This document shows positions 10,947-23,969 of a stretch of 64,000 nt of DNA, one piece after another. The DNA is taken from the NCBI GenBank assembly GCA_033439295.1, contig JAVTLE010000016.1:186001-250000 (forward strand). The letters are read 5' to 3'. This stretch comes from Deuterostichococcus epilithicus (lineage: Eukaryota > Chlorophyta > Trebouxiophyceae > Prasiolales > Stichococcaceae). Numbering within the stretch: the first letter of the stretch is position 1; every line of letters begins with the position of its first letter. The notes beneath the pieces were generated by a model. The model worked only from the letters and a program-made list of their open reading frames with translations. It ran no database searches and was not told the origin of the DNA. The position numbers were made by a program, and so were the translations under genes.

Positions 10947-13328
10947 GCAGCGCAGCGGCAGGGCTTTTTTGGCCACGCCACATCGGCCGCTGCCGTAGGC
11001 TGCACGGGCGCGAGCCGGCGGGCGTGGGCCCGAGGCTGCTGGACTGCAGGCGCTGCCATCCTGCCTGGGTGGGCTGGCTGGCGTCCGAAGAATGGAGGCC
11101 GCTGTGCCCGACCTGAACGGCTGCATGCGCTTGCCATGCATGCTTGCTGGTCTGACGGGAGCGGCGTCAATGCCAAGCGGCTGGTTATCCGCTGCCTATG
11201 TAAGTAAAGCATTATAGGCTGATCAGATTCAAATTTGAGCTTGAACTGATTTATCAAGCACAACCAGTTCTCACAGCGCGCACCTGCGCTTCCATCACCT
11301 TGTATAAGCCTCGAAGAAGAGCGTCGGCAGTGCAGTGTTGCTATGGCGGAGCAGCTTAGAGACCATTGTGGAATCACCTGCCTGCGACGGGGGCCACGCT
11401 TGAATGCCCCTTGCCGGTGTGGAAGTGCTACCTCCTGACGACTCTGCTGCACTACTCACTCGCGGTGGATATATTGACGCCACAACGGCAGCCGCAGTTT
11501 CCGGCACATGCACTAGGGGTCACCATGTCACTGCAGTCAGACTTGGTCAGCCATCAAAATCTCACATAGTGCTGCGGCCTACGAGCCAGAGATGCCATCG
11601 TTGGCAAACAGGCGGTTTTCATGGCGTCGCCATCACTCTGCTGCGCACTCACTACTGGTGCTGGACGATGGGTCTAACGTTGGGGCCAAAACTAGGTCTA
11701 TGCTGTATGCACTGGCGCCTCCTGCGCATGCTTATCCCTGGTCCTGACCAGACTGGGCAGCTGACGCAGTTTTGGATGATGCACAGCGTCGCCGATGGTC
11801 AGGCAATGGCGCGCTACCAGCGGCGGCGGCAGCGCCGCATGCCGCAGCATGATACCTTCACGAACGATGACTGACCCCGCCGAGTGCATCCTACCCGCTC
11901 GCGCTTTAGGGATGTGCTCATTTGTTGCCCGGAATGTGAGTATTGGTGAACCGGTATCCGCATTCCCTCTAATCCTTCAGCGCCCCTACAGCCCACCGTC
12001 GAAGGTCACGTGCGACGTCATCAGGCCCCCATTTCGTTTTATTCTCCCCCTGAAGAATCCCCAGCTGTCACGAGGGGATTGTCGTGACGCGCCGGCGATC
12101 CATGCTCACATCCACTACGGACTAGTGTGCGTGTTCACTTCACGTTTTCACCGCGCCTCAGTCTTCCGCCAGGCCGCTCCACACGGGGCAACGGGCGGAT
12201 AGGGCGAACAACCAAGGCGTCTCCGCAAGCCCGCCTCTGCCTGCCGTAGCGAAGCCGCAGCCTTACAACCCCTAACCAGGTGAATGATGACCCGCCACCG
12301 GCTCCCTCCTGCTCCGCGCCCGCAGTGCCCCGGTCACACACTGTGCTTCACCTTGCAGCGCCCTGCCTCGGTTCTGGCGGGGCGCACTCGCCTCAGCGGC
12401 TGGGATCGTGACGCGATTCTGATAGCAGTACTTTCCGGTGCTTCGACGCCGCGCGCTGTCTAACGCCGCCACAAACCTCGCGCCCCTGGCATGACACTGC
12501 AGCTGCATAACATCACATTAATCGCCGCCCCCGACGTCTTCTGTGCGGCACCAGCCGCAGCGTCGCGCCAAGCGTGCCTGCCCGAGGGCTGCAGGGCTCA
12601 CCGACTTAGAAGGGGGGGGGGGGGGGCTNCGGCCCCTCCNCCTCTGCTAGCATCAGCTCCACCTCAAGTCCTCGTTCAGGCCTGCGACACCTCGCGCCGC
12701 GTCCCGCGCGCGCCACGCCGCGAGCTGTTGGGCACCGCGCGCCTGCCTGGCGTCCGGGTGGCACAGCCGCAGTTGGGTGCTGCTCCCACCCCGCTTGGGC
12801 CGGTTCGCAATCCTATATCAGTTCTTTACACGTGGGTGTGCAGCTTGGCGGCGTACACAATGCCTGTCTCGCATGCATGCGAGGCCGTGCCCTTGCGACG
12901 CCCCGCTCCGTGATACCCGTGACCTGTCACACGTACAAGCCTCCTGCTCCCGCAGCGCGCCGCTGCGACCTCTTCGAATCGGTACTCTGGCGCCTTTGTT
13001 GAGCTGTGGTCGTGGCCGATCGCGCTCGCAGGTCCCTGTCAATATCATTCCTCACCGACGGTCCACGGTTGTCGGGCAGAAGGCAGCCGCGGGGAACCTT
13101 GTCATACGACTCGCGCGCGCAGCGCGTCGCTGTGCAAGCTGCATGCGAAGTCAAACCGCGAGGCCGATGACCGCAGGACCGTCGGCAGACTGGCACACCG
13201 ACCAGCCACAATAATCGCTTCCGACCCCCCGCTTTCGGGTTGTGCTCTCACGTGTGTTGCCACGACAATGCTGACCCCCTGTTGACCACGCCGTCACCTC
13301 CTTCGCAGGCACTCAAGCGTCAGAGGTC
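10947..13328. other. intergenic stretch between divergent genes
   Basis: This lies between the H4-like gene (-) and the matrix protein gene (+). It may hold an upstream 5' exon of the H4-like gene near 10950-11500. I see nothing I can name. A poly-G run at about 12608-12626 is followed by two undetermined bases (12629, 12640), which marks a sequencing or assembly weak point. Confidence 0.4.
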
Positions 13329-16248
13329 ATGAAGGCTTCCTTCGTGCTCGCCCTGCTGGCGGCCTGCGTCGCTGGCGCCGCTGCTCAGGGCACCCTGGCA
13401 CCCACGCCGCCTCCGGGTGTCACGCCTACGGTTGCCACGCCGCCTCCGGGCGTCACGCCTACGGTTGCCACGCCGCCGCCGGGCGTCACGCCTACGGTTG
13501 CCACTCCGCCGCCGTCTACGGAAGGCGACTTTGAAGGCCTGACCGATGGCTCCACGCCCCCGGTGCGCGCAGCGACTGAGGCGGCTGTGTGCTGCCTCTC
13601 CTGGGCTGCATTGCTGGTGGCGGTGGACATCCTGAGTCTCTGCAGTAACTTGAATGCTGCTGTGTGCAGATCGGCTATGGCGGTGTCCCTGGCCTCACCT
13701 ACTCTGGCTTTGTCGTCGTCGACACAACGCTGCCCCAGAACAGCGGCTATGCCGGCACCGCAGAGTCTGGTAGCAAAGTGAGTATATGCTACCAGCTCTC
13801 ACACTGGAATTTCGATCAATGCCAAACTGATCCTGTAGTGTCTGCAACAGACTCCACACAGGAACGTTCAAAACAAGAGCAGTCTGAAACTCACTTGTCA
13901 CCGCGCTATATCAGGTGCTGACCAACGTCAACGGCAACCCCGCCACCCTCACGGCGCCCGCGCCGTTTGACATCCAGGGCTTCTACTACGCCAACCCCAA
14001 TCTCAACACCGGCCAGACCCTGACCGTCACCTGCACAGTATGTTCCTGCTGCCTCGTGGACCACCAGCACAAGACGCAATTGAAGCCCAAGTCCTTTGTT
14101 AGCCCTGTCACGGACACAGGCCCTATGAGTAAGGCCAATAGGTTCCTTGGGGCTGACGCTTGTGTACTTGTTGAGCATGTGTCAGCTACTGACTACTACC
14201 TTGTCTCCTGTTGCAGCCGACCGGCCAGGTGCAGGTGCTTACCCTCGTGCCCGACCAGGGCCCAATGCTCGTGATGCCCTTCACCGGCTGCACCCAGATC
14301 TCTTTTGTGGTACGTAAATGAGTCAGCCTTAGCATCCATTCTGCTTGCTCACATCATCATGCTCTGGTAGGTGCGACCCTGTGACGTTTGGGGCGCATCG
14401 CTAGCCTGGAAGGGGCGAATACAGAGCATCCAGAGCATCTGGTACAACTTCCGCCACTGACTCTGTCTGTTTCACCGTGCAGTCTGTGGCGACTGCTCGC
14501 CGCAAGCTGCTGCAGGCTACTATCCCACTGACCCCCACCAGCTTCACGCTCGACAACCTCATTGTCAGCTCCAGTGTGGTCGTCGCCGCCACACCGCCGC
14601 CCCCTGTCGTTCCCACCTCCGCGCCTCCGGTCGTGCCGACAGCCGGCTCCCCTCCGCCAGTCACTGCCGCGCCCACGGCCGCGCCCGTCAGCAGCCCGCC
14701 GCCCACCACCCCCACGGCAGCCGGCACCCCGCCCGCCGTCGTGTCGCGCCCGCCGCCTNGCGCCCTGCTGCCAACCGCCGTCCCCACCCTGCGCCCCCGG
14801 CGTCACCGCCGCCCCCACCCCTGTGCCGGCCGGCACCCCCACTGTGAGGCCGACCATGGCGCCCTCGAACTTCCCCGCCATGTGCCCTGTGGGCCAGTAC
14901 CGCTCACAGTTCGGTTGCGCAAAATGCGTGTCGCGGTGCGTACATCACCCTCGTCCAAAACAGTGGCTTTGCTGTGCCTTCGAGAGGTTGCATGCGCTGT
15001 GTAGTCAGTGTGAGCCTGTCCTTGCTGCGCCTGGCGCCCTGCTTTGCTCAAGGGTCCTTTCAGATGCATGCCTCCTACCTTCGCCTTCATCCTGGGTGCA
15101 TTTCCTTGCTTTGTCTCCTTATACTGATTGAACTGCTAAAACCCTTTTGATTGCGCCGCCTCTGCCTCGCTGCAGGTCGTCGCCCTTCAAGCAGTTCTCC
15201 ACCGTCGGCACCGTGTGCTACCCGCCCACGACGCTGTCGCGCCGCTCGACCGTCTGCAGTGCGTCACTGCGCTGCTGTGCAGAACATCCCCGCTCCCCAA
15301 TGTTTTCCTGTCATTTGCGCCTGGCTACCTGTTCCCTGTTGCCCTGTTGCAAACGCCAAGCATTGCCCCTTACGCGCTTGCTCTTGTTCCCGTGCAGCGG
15401 CTGCCGTGCTGCCGGCCTTCATCCAGAGCAACATCAACAAGAAGCGGACTGTGCGGTGCATCAACCCGCAAAAGTCGCTGGTGACGCTGCTGCTGCCCAT
15501 CAAGAACAGCAACCTGCCATTCCTGAACCGCAAGAGCTACATCGGCGCCTCGCTCCGCCTCAACGGTGCGTGAACGCACTGCCATCCCTACCTTGAGACC
15601 GCGTGGTTTCGTTCCGACGTCGCCATCCACGCTAAGCCGTGAACCTGGATTCTTCCATTAACAAGCTGCCCGGCGCATTGGGGCACTAGCGTCGCTTGTT
15701 GGCTTGAGCTGTGCTGGTGGATCTTGATTGATGTGGTTCAATACGTATTGAACGCTGCTTGGCTGTCCCTGAGAAGCCTTCCATCTCGTGCTCACTTGTG
15801 CCTCGGCCCCGTACAGGCGTGATCGCTCGCTCGGGCTTCTCCAACGGCGAACTGGTGTACAACGGCTTCAACCAGCGCCTGCGGTTCAGGTTCGTGGACA
15901 CCAACCGCACGCTGCTGAAGAAGTACGGCCAGACAGTGCAGCTGACCGGCACCCTGCGCCGCGGCGGCAACCTCCTCAACTACTGCTTCGTGGTGAGCTT
16001 TTGACCAATCAAATTCAATCGCGACTGGTTATGATACACCTTTGAGCGCAAGGAAGGCACGTGCACAGTGACATAGGAAGGCACGGTGTTGGCAGTGCCG
16101 CCTTATCCGACAGTTGCGTGCTGTACTGCGCTGCTTGTGTCAACTCCGAGAATTGATGCCGCTGTTTCTGCTGAACGTCTATTGGTTCATTCGACGCGCA
16201 CTGACATTCGGCTCGTGTTGTTCGCAGTCGTACCTCAAGGTCTGCTGA
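13329..16248 (+). CDS. secreted Pro-rich extracellular-matrix-type protein
   Basis: Probably a cell-wall or matrix glycoprotein; no enzymatic signature is seen. Exon 1 (13329-13562) encodes a signal peptide (MKASFVLALLAACVAGAAAQ), three VTPTVATPPPG-type repeats and DFEGL. Exons near 13670, 13916, 14217 and 14482 add a probable beta-sandwich (GYGGVPGLTYSGFVVVDTT, PFDIQGFYYANPN, LTVTCT). A long Pro/Thr/Ala/Val linker follows (PPPPVVPTSAPPVVPT), then CPVGQYRSQFGCAKC. Further exons to the stop at 16248 give a second domain (NLPFLNRKSYIGASLRLN, SGFSNGELVYNGFNQRLRF). The DFEGL/GYGG...YSGF pattern resembles a beta-sandwich I recall from secreted proteins of bacteria and algae; this is family recall, not a search. 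An undetermined base at 14759 separates two frames of the linker and is likely a sequencing error. The Pro-rich part would be heavily hydroxylated and glycosylated. Confidence 0.7.
13408..13507 (+). repeat. three tandem 33-bp coding repeats
   Basis: Three near-identical 33-bp units encode TPPPGVTPTVA-type peptides directly after the signal peptide. Copies differ mainly at synonymous positions. Confidence 0.85.
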
Positions 16249-17607
16249 GCGGCGCCCGTCGCCAGCCCGGCAGCACCGGGCGGCCTGCTGCCGCTGTGAG
16301 CTGCGGCGGCCGCTGCGCCGGTGACTTGGCCCGCGAGTCGCGCTTGGCTTACTAAGGGGGGTCAGAAACAGTGCTCGCTGGCGCGCAACTGCGCGCACGC
16401 AGCACCCAGAGGCCCCATCATGGCGATGCTGCTGTTCTGCTGCTGTTCTGGCGCAGCCATGTGGGCCTGATTCCCCGCAAGCTTGCTGCCAAGCGCGCGC
16501 CGCCATTGAGCGCTGCGGCCGCCTGCGCCGCCCCCTGGGAACATCCCAGGCATGCACGGCTTCGGGTGTCCACTGGAGTCCCCCGCAATGCGAGCGTTGT
16601 TGGGGTGGCCCCAGTGTGTGGTGCCGAGAGGCCCTCAGACATCCGGATGCTTTGTCGAGAGTAATGAAAAAGGCGCACTCCTGTGCTCTTGCGCTCTTCG
16701 TTGAATTTGTTGCAGCAGCAGGGTTGGTGTGTTTACGCAGCCACATGTGTGGGCCTGCGGCTGTCCGCAGGCACGGCTTGTTGAGTAGATGCAGGCAGGG
16801 ATGTGCTTTCATTGCAGAAGTTCTGATTATTTGGCATGATTCGTGTGAAGTGTCTGCTCTGTGCGATCAACGTGGTTTCTCTTGTCAGCAGAGGCAGCTT
16901 GCGGGATGAGCCTTATTGTAGACCACTGTTGATCTATCTAGGGTATCTGCCATGCTGCACCACCATAACTCGAATGTAAACGGCCGTGAGGTCATCAACT
17001 GCCCTTCCACCTGCAGGTACCTATCCTCCCAGCATCCTTAAGTGCCCGCCTGAACCCGTTTGTTTATGCTGCAGTCCCACCGGCAACAGCACGACATCCT
17101 CCAGCGCTGACAACCGGCAGTACCAAGACATCAGCCGCCAGTCACCACTCTCCTCCTCTGTCCCACGGTGCCTGTGTGGTGAGCATTCCTGAAGGTTGGT
17201 CAATCAAGTTTTCTTCCTCCCTCCCTCCGCTGTTAGCTATCACCTTCTTGATTGCTAGGGGACTGATGTGGTTGAAGCAAGATTGCAACGACAATACCGT
17301 CTCCAAAGGTGCAAGCACTCATCTAGGATAGGTTGCACATAAAGCAAGAATGCCCGAACAATTACAACCGCCTTACCAGAGGATCATCAACGTCCTACAA
17401 CTCACAGACGAAGACATCAGGCCTGACAAGCCATGATGGAGCATGAAACCAAGTCACGAGAATCGGTCAGCCAAGGAGATATGGATTTTTCATCGGCATC
17501 TCCTCAGAAATATATCGAACTGGTTCAATTTCCACGGCTACCAAACCGTACCTAGTGATACCAACAGCTAACCCCAAAAAGTCTCTCTGCGCAATAGAAT
17601 ATTTCAG
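16249..17607. other. intergenic stretch, lower GC from about 16900
   Basis: No recognised gene. From about 16900 to 17600 base composition drops visibly below the neighbours, and several short frames stay open on both strands (for example the minus strand 17467-17691). None matches a family I know. The segment could be an old insertion or simply intergenic DNA. Confidence 0.35.
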
Positions 17608-18192
17608 CCCTCCTACGGTCCCTACCTCAACCCCAACTGGCTCGCCTGCAAAAATGGTACGACTCACCACCCAACCTAGATGCTGCATCATTCACTGGGA
17701 GTTTTCTGCGGTTTGCAACAGCAGCCAGCAATGGCGGCGCGCCGCAGGACGCATTCATCAGAACCGCTGCTTTCTTTGCTGCGAAAGATGCGCTGTCACA
17801 GAATAGGATCTGTGCTGGTGTTCGCTGGCGTTGGCCGCCCGGCTGTGTCTGCGTCACGGCCATCTGCCACCTACTGTCTCTCTGCAGCCCTCGGGCTGTA
17901 CAACCGAGCACCTCCACTTCAGAGAACCCTGCCGCATGGCCTTAGCAGAGCTCACGATTGCTGGCCCAGAGGCGGCTGCAGGCCCGAAGTGGAGCTCGAC
18001 GGCAGTGGCGGCAGCGGCCGTGGGGGCGACGGCCTGGGTGGCGAAGGCGGCGGCGGCGGCAGCGGTGGCCGGGGCGGCGGCGGCGGCTTTGGCCAGTTGG
18101 GCGTCTCGCCCGTGCGCCCGGCGGAGACGACGTCCGGGCACCAGGAATTGTTGCTCCCAGCGCACCTGCATATGAGCCGAATCCTCTATTGA
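17608..18192 (+). CDS. weak hypothetical ORF with Gly-rich C-terminus
   Basis: I do not recognise this. Two possible exons (17608-17817 and 17888-18192) have plausible AG acceptors, and the junction keeps phase. The first reads QKWYDSPPNLDAASFTG...QDAFIRTAAFFAAKDALSQ. The second is dominated by a Gly-rich run (GGEGGGGGSGGRGGGGGFG) before a stop at 18190. No start codon was identified upstream, so this would be a 3' part. It may be a chance frame in GC-rich DNA. Confidence 0.22.
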
Positions 18193-18464
18193 ATTTCGGC
18201 TCTCAAGCCATCAGACAACTTGGGTTTGGACACACACACCTGCGGCAACCAACAACGCCGTCTTTTGCAAAAGACGCACGTCTGTTCTACAGCAGGGAAG
18301 TACTGCAAAGTAGAGTTCAGTAGAAAGCGGTACAGGACTGCATGCCGCAACATCTTCAGCACGGGAACATGTGTTGCCGCCCGATGGCGCAGGGGACCGA
18401 CAGCAGATAAGTGTCCCGAGATCGGCTAGGTTGGGGCGGCATCAGGGAAAATTCAAAGTTCTGG

Positions 18465-21400
18465 TTAATCGGCGCACAGGCAGCGGCCGCAGGTGCGCTG
18501 GCAGAATCCGTTTGGTAGCGTTGCAGTGGGCGCCTGGACCTCCGGACGGCAGCACCGGCCAGCCACCTTCTGCGCGGCAGAGAGGGCACAGAGTCAGATG
18601 ACCGCACTGCTAATGCCGCAGGCATGACACGAGTGACAGGTGGTCGAGACCGAGCGCTGGCGGCCTCTCTTGCGCTGCCGCACCACGTGCAGTGACGCCG
18701 TGGCCAGCGCGGCCGGCTCGCAAGCGGGCTGGGTGCTTCTAAGTTGGTCTCTGCAGCAGGCTGAGGCGCAGGCGCAGGCGCTTGCGCGGGCAGCAGTAGC
18801 GACACACAGGCCTGGCGACACTGGGAAGGTCGGAGCACCACAGGAGCAGCCACCAATAGACAGTGGGAGGGAGATTCAAACAACAGAGGTTGAGCCGCAA
18901 GCACGCAGAGGGCCCTGCGGCTGCCTGGCTCACCAGCTGCGAGCAGGTCGTGAAGCCAGGCGGCGGCGCATCCGAGCAGGGGCACGCATAAGGAAAGGGC
19001 GGTTTGCCGCCGGCCGCCTGCACGACACGACATGGATGCAAAGTAGGGTTCAGACGAAAAAAGGAAGCCCCCATGGAAAGGCACGCTTCCCATGGAGGAG
19101 CAGATGTGATGCTGGAGTCCAAGGGTACATAGCCTGCGCGCCAGCAACCCAAGGGGCAGCCCACCCCGCGAAGCACGCGGCGGATGCGGCGGACAGCGCA
19201 GTCGCAGGCATTGCTGACACTGCTCAATAACGCGACATTGGGGTGGTTTCAAGGCAGTGGCTGCTCTTCTGGCAATTCTGACAACCGCAGAGGAAGCGCA
19301 AAGTGGGACTCGATGGTTGTTTGGCAGGAATTTACCATTCTTCTGGCCGCATGCAGCGTACCCTTTTAATCTGATATGCCAGCTCCTGCAGAACGGTAGG
19401 CCCGCCGGCGTTGCTGTAGGAGAAATCGTACCCCTTGTCGTCGCCGTAGCGTGGCCAGACCTCCCACGTGGTCGTGCCGGCCAGACCATACGCTGCTGCA
19501 GCGCCCAAAATGCTGCGGGCACGGCGGAAGGCGCGTCAGAAATCCGAAAGTCAAGCACAGGGCCTCTGCACGGCATATGCCTGCTCGGACTCATGACAGA
19601 GTGGGCAGCTGCCGTTCTGCCCCTGCTAATGCCCACTTCTGCACCACTGACCCACAAAGAGCCGCAATGGTTAGGCGATCTTGGCAAGCGGTGGCAACTG
19701 ATCAGTGGCGCATCCTGCACGACATCAGGTCACCTCCTGAACAGTGTGTCTCGAGGCTTCACATAGTCGCGTGGCGAGCCATACTCCTGTGCGACAGCAC
19801 GACCAGACGCTCGGAAAGTGATTCACAAAGATACATGTCCAGCAAAAGTGTCGAGGCACAAGACCCTTGAGCCATCACGAGGCATGCGAGTAGGAGCGAA
19901 TGCTCTGCCGCCACAGAGCATCTGCGCCCTGAGAGCAGATGTCAGACTGCTCGTGTGCGCAAGACCTCGGGCAGCCAGAATGCAAGTGTGCTGAGATCTC
20001 AAGGCCGCAGCATGTGCGGGGTACCCACCTCAAAGAGCAGCGGCTTGTTCGCGGTCGCCGCAAGCGCGGCTCGGTCGCCTGTGCAGCTCACACAAGCTCG
20101 CATGCGCAGTCTGCGCCTGTCTCGACAGCTGTGAACGCACAAAATCTGACCACACAGGCTACGCTCGACACCGCGGGCAGCACGGAAGGGTGCACCAACA
20201 TCGACGGCATCAGCACCCAGAGGAATACGGCGCCGCGCACCGACGACTGCGTCGTTGACCCACGAGTACTGGGTGCTCGGAATGCCCAGGTTGTAAGCAT
20301 ACACGTGCAGGGTGACAAAGTCCAGGTACTTGTTGTACAGCATCCTGTTGAAGTCCTCGCCTGCGGAGGAGGATGAACACTCCCATCGACAGGAACGAGT
20401 CGAGAGGGAGCCTGCTATCTTCAGTATAAACAGGGGAGGCCCCCTGTTCGAGGAGGCGGCATGCGGCATGAAGGGTGCGCAACGCTGAGCTATGTGTTAA
20501 CACATGCACTCGCCCCTCTGGCACAGGTTTGGCAGGTTTCATGCAGCATCGAAGCGGTGCGCCACTGCCGCAACCTGCCGCTGCATGCACGGAAAAGCTG
20601 CTCACCCTTGAGGCCCGTGTTCATCCTGCAGGAATGATATCACCCGAAGTCAGCGCACTGCCACTCCAGCAGCACCAGCGTTGCTGGCGGCGTCCATCCC
20701 TCCAGCTCGCGTACCACGTGGCAACCCGTTTGCATGCCATCGCCTTCTCCTCTCACAAGATCCTCCAACAAGGCCAACATGCATTCACGCGCGCCTTGGG
20801 ACGCTGCACCAGTGAGGCTGTGGCAACATGAGGTCGACAAATCGCTCACCAGTTGCGCCAGGGGTAGGTGACCGGAGCATAGGGATCGTATTTTCCAGCG
20901 GCGCGATATCCCTGCACGCACCAAAATCAGTGCTGGCCACTGGACTCTGATCGAAGAGACGTCCTGGCCGATCTGCAGATACACATACGCCTGGCTCCAA
21001 ATCAGGAAATACATGGCTTGGTACGCGCTGCGGTGTCATGCTCAATCACGCAGTGAGAGCAGACAGCGGCATCGCAGGCTGCTGTACCTCATTTCCATTA
21101 GTCACCATCGACTTGACCTTCAGTGACGTCTTCAGATACCCTGCCATCTCCACCTGTGATAAGCACGAAATCCTGTCATAGCGGTTCGACATCCGAGATG
21201 TGCCTCACAGGGTGGGCTCTGATGGCTCATGTATGCTTTGTGACACAAGGAGGGATAGACGGCGACGGTGAGGAAGCTGACAGGTGTGTGAGGGCAACCC
21301 ACCTGCCAGTTGTACACCATCTGGCCTGGCTGTTGGTTCCTTTTGATTTCAAAATTGTCGTTCGTGCTGCAGCACCAGTAATAAACATGCTGTCAGCGTG

Positions 21401-23969
21401 AAAGTAGAGAGGCGCGCAGGGACCCACTTGAAGGCAAGCGCCGCCTGACCGCCTGCCGTGCAGGGCATTACCAAGCCCTTGCAGGAAGGGCTTCCTTGGT
21501 TGAAAATTTAAAAGGCACTCAAAGCCAGCTGCTGTGCAGCGCCCAGGCAGAACATCCGCGATGGGGAACCCAGGGGGAAGACTCACTGGCACTCGTTGCA
21601 CAGCTCCCAGGCGAAGATCGTCGAGTCATCGGCATACACGCGGTTGGACCGCGTGTTTTTGCGCCGCACAATCTTCTTGAGCTGCGGTCACGGGAGCGGG
21701 AATGGATGATGTCGTCAGCCACGTCAGGCTGCTGCGAGCAGCTGCGACGGCGGGAGGCGGCCTAGCCGCCAGGCAGATATGGCAGGAAGTCGCGAGGTGC
21801 TGGAGCTCGAAGCAAACGGACTGCGAACAAGCTGCAACAATGGCCAATCGGCGACCATGGCAAGCGGCACACCGTGCGATGGGGTCTCACATGCGACCCA
21901 GGATAAAGAATGCGATCCGTGCATGGCGCAGGGCAAAGGCACGGCAGTCCTCACCCAGACTTTGAAGGCGGATCGCGACTTGCCATTTGTATAAAAGTTT
22001 TCCGGGGCTCGCCCTCGCCCCACGGTGTTATTGGTGTAAAACTGCACGCCGCCAAAGTCGTTCCACCAATTCGTCAGGGTGAAGATCAGCCGGATACCCA
22101 CCTGCACAACAACGAGCGGCATGTGAATTGTGGCGTTCCTGTGCTGCAGGCAGTCCAGGGTTCACGGGTTTGCAGGCTGCGCATCGTGCATTGGCTTCAA
22201 GACCAGGCTGATGCCTACGCAGCAGGGAGGGCCCGCTGTCATGATCACAGGTCGAGGGACGTCCGCTGGGGTGCACATAGGCGTTCAGACACAAGCGATG
22301 ATTGAACAGCGTCGTCACCTTGCCGGCGGCATAGACGCAGTAGTCGACACGCCGCAGCGCGGTCTCGGAGAACTGACCGAGCCTAGGCTGGATGGGATTC
22401 CTGTACACAAAGTGACGCCAAACACCATCAGCAACTCGAGCGCCTCCCTCGAGCATTTGCTGTGGCCCGAATCGTGAAAATTGGACACCACAACAGACGG
22501 TGTCCAAGGCACATGCCGCTGGGCTGGAGCCCAGAACTTGGACGCCGGCGGTGGCGCCTGGCAGAGGACAAATCCATCAGAAGTCAGGTCGAGATGCTGT
22601 CAAGCACACCTGACAGGCGTGCTGCTGACGTAGCCGTCGCTGTGGCCGAAGATGCGGATTACCCGCACGCCATTCTGCCAGTGCACCTTCAGCATCTGCA
22701 TGATCTCCGCTTCTGTGAAGACCTCCAGCTGTGCAGGCAGCACATAAGCGCACAACGTCGTTTGGCAGTTGCAAGGTTCCATTGATGTCAAGTCGATGCG
22801 CCGCCACATGTGTAAGCGTTACACCTTTGGCAGGAGCAGCCATGCCACTGGGGGATGCAATGTGTGCTGCTTGCTAGAAACGAGATGCAGGAATGCAGGA
22901 CAAAACCGGTCAGGCTGTCCGGGGCAAGGTGCAAGTGCACCGGCACAGCAGCGTGCACAGGGCGGTCGCTGCAAGGGGCAAGTGCGAAAAAGCCCTGGCG
23001 CTCACCTGTAGCATGTTGTACCAGCTCGTGCCCGAAGCTACAAACGCCAGATATGCCGTCAGTCCCACGGCAACGGAAAGAAGGCGCAGGTGGCGGCACA
23101 GCGTGGTTTCGCAGCTACAGAGGGGCGCAGGGGGCCAGGGCCGATGCAGCATTGAGGCAGGAGCCAGGCAGACATGCAGAGACAGTGAGCCGCGGCGCGC
23201 TCACGATAGTAGGGCTTGCCGCCGAAGATGAAATTGCGGCCGCTGGTGCGGACGAAACCCGTCGATGGGGTGATGGGCCTGTATGGAGCCGCGGCTGCGC
23301 CGGCCACGCGGCTGTTGCTGCTACTCGCCGGGCCTGCATAGCACCGGCAGCGCTGGATGACAACTTGGGCTCGAGTGTTGGTGTGCACCTCCTGACTTTT
23401 GAAGCAGCTGACAGCATTGGGCAGCAACCTGGACCAGATACTGCTGGCTGGTCTGCCATGGTGCCGACCGCAATGTATCTGGGCAACCGCACATCATGCT
23501 GTGGCACGGGAGACATCTGCGTCCTGCGGCTGCACCACAGCCCACCTGTGATCGCGCTGAAGCTCTTTTTGCCGCTGAACGCCTGATCGATGTTGAGCAT
23601 GTTGCCGTCGTTCGCGGGTGGACCCAGCGGCACTGTGTCTCCCACAGTCGGGTGGTCCCGCAGATACGCTGTGTCCACCGGGATGCCGGCGGCGGCGGCC
23701 TTGGCGGCGCCGCTGCCGGGGGTGTTCTCGACCGCGGGCGCGGGCGAGGCGCTGTCGTTCGCGGTCGCATTCGCGATGCTCGCTGCGGCCGTGGCTGTGC
23801 TCGCTCCCGGTGCAAATGCGGGCGGAGGCATGGCGGCACCATCTGCCACCAGGGACCGCGTCGCGGCGGTTGCTGCCGGCTGCGCTGCGCAGACCATCAG
23901 GACCGCTGCCATAAGGCACGCCTGCAGGCGGACTAGTCGCGCACTTAGCTCCAGCCTTCGACTCGACAC
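18465..23969 (-). CDS. secreted endo-beta-1,4-mannanase, GH5 family (copy A)
   Basis: Expected to cut internal beta-1,4-mannosyl bonds of mannans outside the cell or in the wall. Exon 1 (23969-23546) has a hydrophobic leader (LMAAVLMVCAAQPAATA) and an Ala-rich extension ending GIPVDTAYLRDHP...VPLGPP, shared with copy B. Exon 2 (23293-23215), exon 3 (23047-23016) and later exons follow the plant GH5_7 order: GFVRTSGRNFIFGGKPYY, GTSWYNM, NGVRVIRIFGHSDG, NPIQPRLGQFSETAL, GIRLIFTLTNWWNDFGG, DSTIFAWELCNE with the acid/base Glu, YLDFVTLHVYAYN, and PLLFE spliced to EYGSPRDYV with the nucleophile region. It ends TTTWEVWPRYGDDKGYDF...GGPTVLQELAYQ. The final exon encodes a Cys-rich tail, QAPTATLPNGFCQRTCGRC, stopping at 18465. 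The Pro of the usual NEP motif is Cys here. Internal exons between about 18600 and 19370 are not resolved. Confidence 0.85.

Noticed and set aside
17467-17691. Minus-strand frame MMQHLGWVVSRTIFAGEPVG
   Set aside because: Looks protein-like at first, but both strands are open here because of base composition, and no family or splice context supports it.
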